Shown here one piece after another: positions 7,063 through 14,715 of a stretch of DNA of 20,274 nt. The stretch spans positions 1 through 20,274 of the forward strand of contig JABDFB010000035.1 in assembly GCA_013286765.1 (NCBI GenBank), given 5' to 3'. Made by a program: the position numbers and the translations under genes. The stretch comes from Deltaproteobacteria bacterium (lineage in GTDB: Bacteria > Bdellovibrionota > UBA1018). Under the pieces are notes generated by a model. It saw only the letters and a list, made by a program, of their open reading frames with translations, did no database searches and had not been told where the DNA came from. Within the stretch, counting starts at the first letter, position 1; every line of letters starts with the position of its first letter.

Positions 7063-10000
7063 ATGACTCTACCAAATCCCGAACAGCTCATTCCTGAGGA
7101 ATATTTCGACCTGATTCAACAAACTAGCCTGCCGGGGGTCTGGTCAAAAGGAGTTAGTCTGGCCCGTTCGGGTGGTATTTTGCTGGATTCGCAAAAGCCT
7201 GAAGAAATGGTTTTAAGAGTCAAATCGCCGGATCATCCGGTAAGTCGAAAAGTGACCCTCTGGCCCCATGATGAAGACTGGTTTTGCGATTGTGAAAGCA
7301 AAACGGAGGTTTGCATTCATGTTGCAGCAACCGTTATCTATTTACGAAAACCTAAGCCACTGGAAGGGCCTGCTCTTGGTGAGTCAGCCACCCAGACTAC
7401 CACTAAAGCGGCACCTCCGGCTAAGACCGCGCGAATTCGCTATCAGTTTACACGAGTAGATCAGAAGCTGTCCTTCGCCAGATGGATCGATTCATCAGAA
7501 AAACTTGGGGAGAAAAAACAATTACTCTCCGAATCACTCGTAAGCTGGGTGGGTGGAGTTACCAGTGGTAGAGTACAATCTCTGCCAGTAGCTGCTACAC
7601 AGAATGATTTTAAGATAGACGCCATTTTATCAGGAACGCAAAGAGGAATATTGGATCCAGCGGTGCTTGGAAAACTCATTTGTACATTGTCCGACTGCTC
7701 AAACATCTTCTTGGATGGTGTACCGATAACTACTGCTACTAAAGAAATTAAACTCCAAGCGGAATTAACAAATGAGGGCGAAGGATTTCGCCTGAGATGG
7801 TTACAAAATCCAAGTATCACGGAGACATTTAAAAATCGCGCTATTCTCTGCGGTACAGTTCTCAAGGCCGTAAACTATCCGCCGCTAACTCCGACAGAAC
7901 GCGAACTCCTGTCAGGTTCGGGCAGAGTTTTTGCGCAGGATCGACTCGCAGACCTCCTGCTGAATATTCTCCCACAACTGGAACGAAAAATAGAAGTAAT
8001 CAAGCGCTGTCGAAATCTTCCACAAATTAGGAGAAGTGAACCAAGACTAGTGGTGGAGCTCGATTCTCATCCGAATCAAGATGGCAGCTACGAGACTTTG
8101 ACTATTCTTCCAAAAATCGTCTATGCGAATGAAGACCCGGACAATAACGGAAGCACTATTTACCAAACAGATCCAGAAGCCGAGAATCTCCTCACCCGTA
8201 AACTTATTTCCGAGCTCCAGCTCAACCCAGGGCAAAGAGTTACTTTGGACGGTGTTCAGGCCGTTGAGTTTTGCCAACGTGTGAAGAATTGGCACGGCGA
8301 AGTTACCGGCAATGGTCTTACTGTCTTCCAGATCGAAGATCCACTTGTCGCCGATTTAAGATTTGGCTCAGATATGGGTTTAGAATTGGGATCCGGCACG
8401 GAATTTTCCTTCTCGTTTTCAAATTCGAAACAGAAATCCGCTGAAACGCAACGAGTCCTTCAGGCTTGGCGAAATCAAGAGTCTCTCATTCCACTAATAG
8501 GCGGCGGCTGGGCCACATTGCCTAAAGACTGGCTCAATCGCTATGGCAATAGAATTCTCACGCTACTGGAAGCTAGAGAAAATGCACAGAATGGTCAAAA
8601 AAAGATTCCAGGTTATTTTTTGCCAGAATTAATCGATCTGTCTTTGCAACTGTCTGACGAAGCATCTGGAGAATTGGCTCAAACCCTTTCTCAGAATCTA
8701 CGTCTTCTCAAAGATCGACTCACAGAGATTGATTGTATTCCGGAAGCGCTATTGCCTCAGGACTTTCCGAAAGAAAACATTAACCTGCGTTCCTATCAGC
8801 AGAAAGGCCTCAATTGGTTATCCTTTCTAAGAGACTCGCAGATGGGAGCGCTCCTGGCCGATGATATGGGACTCGGAAAAACACTCCAGGCACTTTGTGC
8901 AGTTCGCGGCAAGACTCTCATTATTACTCCGACTAGTGTACTGCCGGGCTGGCACCAACAGTTAGAGCAGTATCGTCCGTCACTTAAGGTAACTTCCTAC
9001 TACGGATCACAAAGAAAATGGCCCGACTCACCTATCCATGTCGTGCTCACCTCCTATGCGATTTTAAGAATCGATCGCGATTTATTTGTAAAGGAATCTT
9101 GGGATACAATTGTACTAGACGAAGCTCAAATGATTAAGAACTCCGAGAGCCAAGTCACTCGCGCTGTACATACTCTCAGAGGGTCGTTCAAAATTGCGCT
9201 CAGCGGAACTCCTGTCGAAAATTCTCTTCGAGATCTGTGGAGCCAGTTTCAGTTTCTCAACCCAGGTTTGCTTGGGTCGTTACAGGATTTTCAGGAGCAG
9301 TTTGTCGGGCCGATTGGCCGCGGCGATTCTGAAGCTGTTACCACGCTCAAAAATCGCGTTAAACCCTTTATCCTGCGCCGAACAAAAAAGGAGGTCGCAC
9401 CTGAACTTCCGCCCCGTACAGAAACTATTCTCTACTGTGAACTTAGTACAGAAGAACGTGAAGTGTACGAAACTGTCCTTGCTTCCGCTCGTAAGGAAGT
9501 TTTAGAAAAACTGGAAACATCGGGAAATGTTTTTGCCGCACTTGAGCTGCTCTTACGTCTGCGACAAGCTTGCTGTCATAGCGCGCTGATTCCCGGCCGT
9601 GGCACTAGTAGCAGCAGTCGGTCAGCAAAATTAGATTTGCTTCTCGAGACTCTGGAGAAATCTATCGCTCACGGCCATCGCGCTCTGGTATTCTCCCAGT
9701 GGACATCTTATCTCGACTTGATAGAACCTGAATTTAAAGTGAGAGGCATTTCCTATAATCGTCTGGATGGCAGCACCAAAAATCGAGCAGAAGTTATCAC
9801 CGAATTTCAATCCGATAACGGGCCATCTGTTATGTTAATTTCGCTGAAGGCGGGTGGCATGGGCCTTACTCTGACTGCAGCAGACCATGTCTTTCTTCTC
9901 GATCCTTGGTGGAATCCTGCCGTAGAAGATCAGGCTGCAGATCGTGCCCATCGTATTGGACAAACAAATCCTGTTTTGATCCAGAGACTCATCGCCCAAA

Positions 10001-10125
10001 ACACAATAGAAGATCGGATTCTGGCGCTTCAGAAGACCAAGAAGAATCTTGCAGATGCCTTGCTACACGGCACCGGGACTGCTCATTCCATAACAAAAGA
10101 GGACATTATTCAGCTTTTGAAGTAG
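7063..10125 (+). CDS. SNF2-family helicase with N-terminal SWIM zinc finger
   Basis: Large ATP-dependent dsDNA translocase of the SNF2/RapA superfamily, 1020 residues. A SWIM zinc finger lies near the N-terminus (Cys75-x-Cys77-x6-Cys84-x-His86). A long unassigned region with beta-rich character spans about 110-570. The motor domain follows: motif I DDMGLGKT (600-607), motif II DEAQ (686-689), motif III SGTPVEN, then the second RecA lobe ending in motif VI QAADRAHRIGQ (957-967). All motor motifs look intact. Bacterial SWIM-SNF2 proteins are widespread and thought to act in nucleic-acid transactions, but the specific role is unknown. The gene has its own likely promoter at 7025-7052 and ends 15 bases from the convergent MYND-finger gene. 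Nothing in the protein looks broken. Confidence 0.93.
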   Translation: MTLPNPEQLIPEEYFDLIQQTSLPGVWSKGVSLARSGGILLDSQKPEEMVLRVKSPDHPVSRKVTLWPHDEDWFCDCESKTEVCIHVAATVIYLRKPKPLEGPALGESATQTTTKAAPPAKTARIRYQFTRVDQKLSFARWIDSSEKLGEKKQLLSESLVSWVGGVTSGRVQSLPVAATQNDFKIDAILSGTQRGILDPAVLGKLICTLSDCSNIFLDGVPITTATKEIKLQAELTNEGEGFRLRWLQNPSITETFKNRAILCGTVLKAVNYPPLTPTERELLSGSGRVFAQDRLADLLLNILPQLERKIEVIKRCRNLPQIRRSEPRLVVELDSHPNQDGSYETLTILPKIVYANEDPDNNGSTIYQTDPEAENLLTRKLISELQLNPGQRVTLDGVQAVEFCQRVKNWHGEVTGNGLTVFQIEDPLVADLRFGSDMGLELGSGTEFSFSFSNSKQKSAETQRVLQAWRNQESLIPLIGGGWATLPKDWLNRYGNRILTLLEARENAQNGQKKIPGYFLPELIDLSLQLSDEASGELAQTLSQNLRLLKDRLTEIDCIPEALLPQDFPKENINLRSYQQKGLNWLSFLRDSQMGALLADDMGLGKTLQALCAVRGKTLIITPTSVLPGWHQQLEQYRPSLKVTSYYGSQRKWPDSPIHVVLTSYAILRIDRDLFVKESWDTIVLDEAQMIKNSESQVTRAVHTLRGSFKIALSGTPVENSLRDLWSQFQFLNPGLLGSLQDFQEQFVGPIGRGDSEAVTTLKNRVKPFILRRTKKEVAPELPPRTETILYCELSTEEREVYETVLASARKEVLEKLETSGNVFAALELLLRLRQACCHSALIPGRGTSSSSRSAKLDLLLETLEKSIAHGHRALVFSQWTSYLDLIEPEFKVRGISYNRLDGSTKNRAEVITEFQSDNGPSVMLISLKAGGMGLTLTAADHVFLLDPWWNPAVEDQAADRAHRIGQTNPVLIQRLIAQNTIEDRILALQKTKKNLADALLHGTGTAHSITKEDIIQLLK

Positions 10126-10140
10126 ATGCGGACGCGGAGT

Positions 10141-11409
10141 TTACTTTTTTATTTCTTTTTTACAACCACGTTTGTGTTTTTTCCAATGTTTATCCTGGCA
10201 GCTTTTACTGCAATATTGCACTCTACCACAATAATTGCAAAGAAGTATCTTACTTGTCAGTCCGTTACAAAAGGTACATCTCCGTTCGGCTGGGCTTTCG
10301 TTCACAGTCTTTTCACTCCCAGCATCGCCCTCCTCACCTTTGCTCTCATTAATGACAAAAGCGACATGCTGCCTTGAAGACTGCTCTGGAGACGCCAATA
10401 TCCCACTATTTCTATCGCTCGTCCGGGAGTTACAATTCCGATCCTCATAGTATGCCGATAATCCCGTAACCAAATTCTGTCGGAGCACAGCCAGAACTTT
10501 ATATTTTTCTAAAATCGCACTGAACTCTTGGTCACCCGCTTGTTCTGCCAAACTCGATAGCCCCATGATAATGGGGTGATCAACTGGTTCTCCATCTTTA
10601 TCAAATAGATAGGTCTCTAGCCTTTCAATAGCATCGGAGTCTGGATTTCCCAATCGACGACTATTTAGATAATTGACATACAAAAGTTCTAAAAAGCTGA
10701 GATCATTCGATATAAAATAGAGATTACCCTCGGCACCATCAATCAACCTGAGAACGCTTGTATAATCCCCCTTTCGCATTGCCTCGAGAAGAGTCATTGT
10801 TTCTACAGGATTCGAAGAGGACCTTTCGTCAGACAGACTTACAGCTGATTCCTCATTTCGCGCCAGACGGCGACAATCAAGCTTGTGCTTAGGCCAATCT
10901 TTCCGTTGACACTCTTCATTACAATATCTAATTTTTAAACATCTATCACATTTCTGCCAAGCAAGGGCACCGCAACTTCCACAATATCTGTGTGTTTTCC
11001 GTTTCTCTGGAGTTTTATCATTTAAATCAGAAGTTTTAGTTAACTCAGAATTATTGCTATCAGCCTCACTTGCAGACGAAAGCTCTGTTTGCGTTAGACT
11101 AAGACAATCAAGTTTGTGTCTAGACCAATCTTTCTTTTGGCACTTTTCGCTACAATACCGAATATCTAAACACCCACCGCACCGCTTCAGTTTAGCGAGG
11201 GCACCACAACTTGAACAATATCTGAGAGCCCTCTGTTTCGTTTTAGGCTTACTATTTTCTTGAGAGGTTTTCGAATCTTTTTCAGTCGAAAGTGTATCTA
11301 CGGCATGGCCGTCGTTCAGAAAAGGGAAACTTACGAAAATGGTTATGGCACTTACAAGAAACACATAATAACAAATTGTTTTCAAAATTTTCTTAACAAC
11401 ATCTTGCAT
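10141..11409 (-). CDS. Secreted-looking protein with three MYND zinc fingers
   Basis: A 422-residue protein starting with a lysine-containing n-region and a hydrophobic core (about 11-30), followed by GHA|V near 36, a plausible Sec signal peptide. Three complete MYND fingers follow, each with all eight zinc ligands: C65, C68, C77, C80, C86, C90, H98, C102; C143, C146, C154, C157, C163, C167, H175, C179; and C378, C381, C391, C394, C400, C404, H412, C416. Each keeps the family's YC-x3-C-Q-x3-W-x2-HK-x3-C core. Fingers 1 and 2 are close copies; finger 3 is more diverged. Between fingers 2 and 3 lies a helical region (about 203-320) with one ankyrin-like helix pair (LLEAMRKGDYTSVLRLIDG). MYND fingers are protein-binding modules known mainly from eukaryotes. 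No SET or other catalytic domain is seen. AGGA lies 11 bases before the ATG. Molecular function is unknown. Confidence 0.85.
   Translation of the reverse strand: MQDVVKKILKTICYYVFLVSAITIFVSFPFLNDGHAVDTLSTEKDSKTSQENSKPKTKQRALRYCSSCGALAKLKRCGGCLDIRYCSEKCQKKDWSRHKLDCLSLTQTELSSASEADSNNSELTKTSDLNDKTPEKRKTHRYCGSCGALAWQKCDRCLKIRYCNEECQRKDWPKHKLDCRRLARNEESAVSLSDERSSSNPVETMTLLEAMRKGDYTSVLRLIDGAEGNLYFISNDLSFLELLYVNYLNSRRLGNPDSDAIERLETYLFDKDGEPVDHPIIMGLSSLAEQAGDQEFSAILEKYKVLAVLRQNLVTGLSAYYEDRNCNSRTSDRNSGILASPEQSSRQHVAFVINESKGEEGDAGSEKTVNESPAERRCTFCNGLTSKILLCNYCGRVQYCSKSCQDKHWKKHKRGCKKEIKK
10867..11223 (-). repeat. Intragenic duplication of a MYND-finger unit
   Basis: Two units, 11101-11223 (finger 1) and 10867-10989 (finger 2), encode about 40 residues each and align almost without gaps (RYCxSCGALA, RYCxExCQ/RYCxEKCQ, KDWxxHKLDC). 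The DNA is also visibly alike, for example both copies read GACAATCAAG near the finger's last cysteine. This suggests a fairly recent internal duplication. Confidence 0.75.
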
Positions 11410-11652
11410 AAAAACTTGTATCCTATTAGTTCTCCGGAAAACCCTTGATTTAGCACATTTAGTTAATTTATTACACTAATATAATGATATGGCTTTGCCG
11501 GACCATAAATAGGCATCAGCATAACTAAACTTATTAAGTATATTTCTAAATTTAAGCAGTTTCACAAAGATATCCTCCAAGCAAATTTCTCCAGAGGGCA
11601 TTGCGTTCGAATCCAAAAGTGATATCTATGCTTAGCAAAAGGAGAATCGGAC
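11410..11652. promoter_or_regulatory. Divergent AT-rich control region between MYND and homeodomain genes
   Basis: These 243 bases separate two divergent genes and must hold both promoters. The stretch 11450-11560 is very AT-rich by eye. TATAAT at 11480-11485 (+) is a perfect -10 hexamer but has only a poor -35 partner. A small palindrome, ACTTATTAAGT, lies at 11529-11539. Neither promoter can be fixed with confidence. Confidence 0.35.
11639..11644 (+). promoter_or_regulatory. Ribosome binding site of the homeodomain gene
   Basis: AAGGAG, 8 bases before the ATG at 11653; a strong match in a good position. It supports this reading frame as truly translated. Confidence 0.75.
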
Positions 11653-12132
11653 ATGAATCCGAAGTCAAAATTCGCTACCCATTCTCTCTACTGCATGAGC
11701 CTGTTGGCTAGCAACTTTTTAGCATCCGCTTCAAGCTTTGCCTTTGATTACATCCGTATGGAACGTGCAAAGAGGCTTCCCTATCAACCGCGTCCCACCA
11801 CATTCCAAAGTGAAATTTATCGGCTTCTTGCGGCCAAACTGGATGCACGACTCTTAACCACACACTCTTCTTTTAATGACAAAGACATCGTTGTATCTCG
11901 CGTTCTTATTTGTTGGTTCACCGAGAATATTGCTTATCCGTATCCGAGCCAATCTCAAAAGCTCTCACTCGCTCGAGCTGCAAATATGACGATCGAACAA
12001 GTGACTCAGTGGTTCGCAAAAGCCCGTAAGATGGCAAAAGAGATTTGGAAACCTATCGCCAAGGCAAAGAGCGACGCAAAGAAAAAAATGAAGGCTCTCC
12101 TACAACAGTCAAGTCACGACGACCTTTTTTAA
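11653..12132 (+). CDS. TALE/KN-type homeodomain protein with signal peptide
   Basis: A 159-residue protein. Residues 1-30 read as a Sec signal peptide (NPKSK n-region, hydrophobic 11-25, cleavage near SASSFA|F). A TALE-class homeodomain lies at about 78-130: Trp88, the diagnostic three-residue loop extension Pro96-Tyr97-Pro98, QK-x3-LA, then the recognition helix MTIEQVTQWFAKARK (112-126). The canonical WF pair (120-121) and Arg125 (homeodomain position 53) are kept. The near-invariant Asn51, which contacts adenine in eukaryotic homeodomains, is Lys123. A lysine-rich tail (about 128-148) follows. Homeobox KN domains are typical of plant KNOX/BELL and animal Meis/Pbx proteins and are rare in bacteria. 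AAGGAG supports the start. The last 80 bases overlap the convergent F-box-like gene. Domain assignment is good; DNA binding, export and role are open. Confidence 0.8.
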   Translation: MNPKSKFATHSLYCMSLLASNFLASASSFAFDYIRMERAKRLPYQPRPTTFQSEIYRLLAAKLDARLLTTHSSFNDKDIVVSRVLICWFTENIAYPYPSQSQKLSLARAANMTIEQVTQWFAKARKMAKEIWKPIAKAKSDAKKKMKALLQQSSHDDLF

Positions 12133-13414
12133 GCTTCTGTACTGTCCTTTTCGAAATCGAGGTATCTTCTATACTTATTTCCTGCAAACTATTGGAAAGC
12201 TCGTGCACTCGCGCTCCCTGAATATTTCGATTAAAGCTCAGAACCAACTTCTGAAGACGCGAAAAACGAGCCATTTCACCTACCGCAGTATCCGTAATTT
12301 TGGTTCTTGCGAGACCTAGATATTCGATGTGACTAGGGATAAGTGGCACCACTCGATCCGTAATGTTGGCATTGTTCGCAAGATTGAGAACGACTAGATG
12401 ATCTAGTTTGCCTGCGTCTCGCAAAGACCGAATTCCATCGTCTGTTAGCCCTGTTCCACCCGCTAGTAAGACGCGAATTTTTGGAGAAATGTCGCGAATC
12501 GCTCCATCAGTTAGTTCCCGCACTCCCGTGGCAATTAGAATCTCGAGAGATTGAAGTCTCCCCAGGTTTTCAATTAAACCCTGCTGAGTCACGAGCGTAT
12601 GTGCAATGGATAGATAAACGACACCGTCAGGAATACTCTGAAGAACTAAATCATCGATATACTGGTTTTCGGAGAGGTTCAACCCTGTTAGTTTCGAAAG
12701 GATCTCCTTGCGGTCGATAATTCCCCTACTTGTCACGCGCGTATTTCGCAGATCGAGAGAAGTTAATCCGAGAGGGATAAATGCTAATACATCATTATTT
12801 ATTAACCGACAGTTCCCAAGCGCCAACTCTTTAAGATCCGGCAAACCACCTTCTCCGCTCTGCTGATCTGGCCTTAGAAGATCCACCATGAAATTAGTTA
12901 CATTAGTATTGGACAGATCGAATATTTGAATTTTTGGGAAGTGCTCCACAATAAAGGCAATTAACCGCGCAGAAACATGCGCTTCACTCAGATCAATACA
13001 AGTGACATTCAAATTATTGCCGACCTTCCCATTCCTCTCTTTTTTGAGATACCGTAGAAGAAAATCTCGAATCTGATAAGGATTACGCCTGATCGATTCC
13101 GGGACTTCGATGTGAGTTTTTCTATCTTCAAACTCCGTCCGTACAAACTGCGAAGTAGTCGAGTTCGCACAACTAAATTTTGCTAAAGAAACAGGGTCCA
13201 GATATTGGAAAACTAAATTGAGAGTGAGTTCTTCCGGCAAATTACGCGGATAGGACTGGCCTTCTAGTAAGAGCCATCTTGGTGCAGATCTTCTCAGTAA
13301 TATCCTATCAATCAGTCTTCCGAGACATGCATGCGCTTCCTGCATCCACAACAAAAATAAGAATATAAAACAAACAAAGTTTAAAAAACTTCTTCGCACT
13401 CGTACAATAGCCAT
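12053..13414 (-). CDS. F-box-like leucine-rich-repeat protein with signal peptide
   Basis: A 453-residue protein opening with a basic n-region and strong hydrophobic core (about 9-23), then EAHA|C near 29, a likely Sec signal. Residues 58-95 match an F-box (NLPEELTLNLVFQYLDP-x-SLAKF), a motif that in eukaryotes recruits targets to SCF ubiquitin ligases through Skp1. The usual tryptophan of its last helix is missing. From about 130 to 435 run roughly ten leucine-rich repeats of the FBXL/AMN1 cysteine-containing style (LTSLDLRNTRVTSRG, LVVLNLANNANITD, IEYLGLARTKITDTAV). F-box plus LRR is the FBXL layout of eukaryotes; bacterial examples are known from intracellular pathogens such as Legionella. 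Its stop lies 80 bases inside the convergent homeodomain gene. Only 58 bases separate its start from the upstream livJ-like gene, and no strong Shine-Dalgarno is seen. Confidence 0.8.
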   Translation of the reverse strand: MAIVRVRRSFLNFVCFIFLFLLWMQEAHACLGRLIDRILLRRSAPRWLLLEGQSYPRNLPEELTLNLVFQYLDPVSLAKFSCANSTTSQFVRTEFEDRKTHIEVPESIRRNPYQIRDFLLRYLKKERNGKVGNNLNVTCIDLSEAHVSARLIAFIVEHFPKIQIFDLSNTNVTNFMVDLLRPDQQSGEGGLPDLKELALGNCRLINNDVLAFIPLGLTSLDLRNTRVTSRGIIDRKEILSKLTGLNLSENQYIDDLVLQSIPDGVVYLSIAHTLVTQQGLIENLGRLQSLEILIATGVRELTDGAIRDISPKIRVLLAGGTGLTDDGIRSLRDAGKLDHLVVLNLANNANITDRVVPLIPSHIEYLGLARTKITDTAVGEMARFSRLQKLVLSFNRNIQGARVHELSNSLQEISIEDTSISKRTVQKLKKGRRDLTVVGEPSFFSLRRSLPWR

Positions 13415-13472
13415 CTAAAATGTTATATAGCGCGATGATTAGATTTTTTCTATGTCTTATATTGCGTTGGAT
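13415..13472 (-). promoter_or_regulatory. Short AT-rich gap before the F-box/LRR gene
   Basis: On the minus strand a TATATAAC-like -10 lies shortly before the ATG, but no matching -35 is found. The gene may instead be read through from the livJ-like gene, as no terminator hairpin is visible here. Confidence 0.25.
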
Positions 13473-14687
13473 CTAAAGCGCATTTGGATCAATGCTCGCA
13501 GCGACTTCATAGGTTCCGTCTTTTTTGATCTTGAAGACTAGGGCTGGCTTCACAGCATTTCGTTCAGCGTTGATCGAAATCTTTCCTGTTACACCCTGAA
13601 AATCTTTGGTCGTTGCAAGGGCATCACGCAAATCTTGTGGTGTAAGACTTTTCGCACGCTTGAGCGCATCACCAAGAACCAAGGCAGCGTCGTAACCGAG
13701 AGCTGCGAGTCCGTCTGGAATTCCGGCGTGATAGGTAGCTTTGTACTTTTCGACAAAACCCATCACTTGAGGTCCGGGAATTACTTTATTAAAGTGGCTC
13801 ACGAAATAGGAACCGTCGAGCGCTTTTCCACCAATTTCAGTGAGTTTGGGCGAATCCCAAGCGTCACCGCCCAGAAGAGGCGCTTCCATTCCTAAATCTC
13901 GTGCCTGGCGTGCTATCAAACCCACTTCGGTATAGTGCCCGGGAATCAGAATCAAATCAGGTTTGGTTGCTCTAATTGCTGTCAACTGCGATCGAAAGTC
14001 GACGTCGCCAGCGCTATAACTCTGCTCCATCACAATTTCGCCACCGGCTCCAGTACCGCCCGCACCACTCGTCGCTTTCGTAAAATATTCTTTAAAAATC
14101 TCAGCAGAATCGCGGCTGTAATCGCTCTTATGGTCAGTCAAAATCGCCACTCTCCGAGATTTTAAATGATTGGCCGCAAAATTTGCCATCACTTTGGATT
14201 GGAAAATGTCGATGTAACAAACTCTGAAAATATAATCACCCTGTTGAGTAAGCTTTGAGTTAATGGACGACGGAGAAATCATCGGTACTTTGTAATTCTG
14301 GGCTATGGGCGCCATCGCGATACTTCGCGTACTAGCGACTTCACCTAAGACAGCTACCACATGGTTTTGGGTAATCAGTTTTGTCGTGGCCAGTACTGCC
14401 TCGCTAGGTTTACCCTGATTGTCGAGTGTGATGAGTTCTATTCTCTTTCCCTTGATACCACCGCTTTTGTTAATTTCGTCAATTGCGAGAGAAATCCCCT
14501 GATGCGTAGAGATCCCAAATGTCGCATCTGTTCCAGTCATTGAACCAACTTCCCCGACTCGAATGGTTTCGGCTGAAGTTTCGGAGTTCTCGCCAGATAA
14601 GGTAGGTTCCTTTTTCTTGCAAGCTCCTAAGGAAACCGCCAATACCACTGCTAGAACAACTGCCCCGTAACTTCGTTTAAATCTCAT
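13473..14687 (-). CDS. Branched-chain amino-acid type substrate-binding lipoprotein (LivJ-like)
   Basis: Periplasmic type-1 binding protein of the Peripla_BP_6 / LivJ family, 404 residues from the chosen start. The N-terminus has a basic stretch, a hydrophobic core and the lipobox LGAC with lipidated Cys23, so it should be membrane-anchored. The mature domain opens with IRVGEVGSMTGTDATFG and continues with GISLAIDEINKSGGIKGKRIEL, classic for the family. I chose the ATG at 14687 because GAGAGAG stands just before it and it gives a proper signal peptide. An ATG 24 bases upstream would add MLLNERDA with no Shine-Dalgarno. The gene follows the APC permease by 28 bases on the same strand. No livHMGF permease or ATPase genes are in the window, so its transport partner, if any, lies elsewhere. 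Ligand is unknown; amino acids are likely. Confidence 0.88.
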   Translation of the reverse strand: MRFKRSYGAVVLAVVLAVSLGACKKKEPTLSGENSETSAETIRVGEVGSMTGTDATFGISTHQGISLAIDEINKSGGIKGKRIELITLDNQGKPSEAVLATTKLITQNHVVAVLGEVASTRSIAMAPIAQNYKVPMISPSSINSKLTQQGDYIFRVCYIDIFQSKVMANFAANHLKSRRVAILTDHKSDYSRDSAEIFKEYFTKATSGAGGTGAGGEIVMEQSYSAGDVDFRSQLTAIRATKPDLILIPGHYTEVGLIARQARDLGMEAPLLGGDAWDSPKLTEIGGKALDGSYFVSHFNKVIPGPQVMGFVEKYKATYHAGIPDGLAALGYDAALVLGDALKRAKSLTPQDLRDALATTKDFQGVTGKISINAERNAVKPALVFKIKKDGTYEVAASIDPNAL

Positions 14688-14715
14688 TGCATCTCTCTCA
14701 TTTAAAAGCATTTGG

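Noticed and set aside
7063..10125. SNF2 helicase as part of the eukaryotic-like cassette
   Set aside because: SWIM-SNF2 proteins are widespread in bacteria and this one has no signal peptide, so its closeness to the cassette may be chance.
9906..10352. Plus-strand frame of 148 residues across the SNF2 3' end and the MYND gene
   Set aside because: It is out of frame with the SNF2 motor motifs and antisense to the third MYND finger; its composition (Cys, His, Ser runs) is that of a shadow frame.
13322..13340. Lipobox in the F-box/LRR protein (EAHAC)
   Set aside because: The -3 position is Ala and the -2 is His, which does not fit a lipoprotein signal; ordinary signal peptidase cleavage after AHA is more likely.
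14688..14711. Upstream ATG for the LivJ-like lipoprotein
   Set aside because: It would put eight residues with two acidic ones before the signal peptide and has no ribosome binding site; the ATG at 14687 has GAGAGAG before it.
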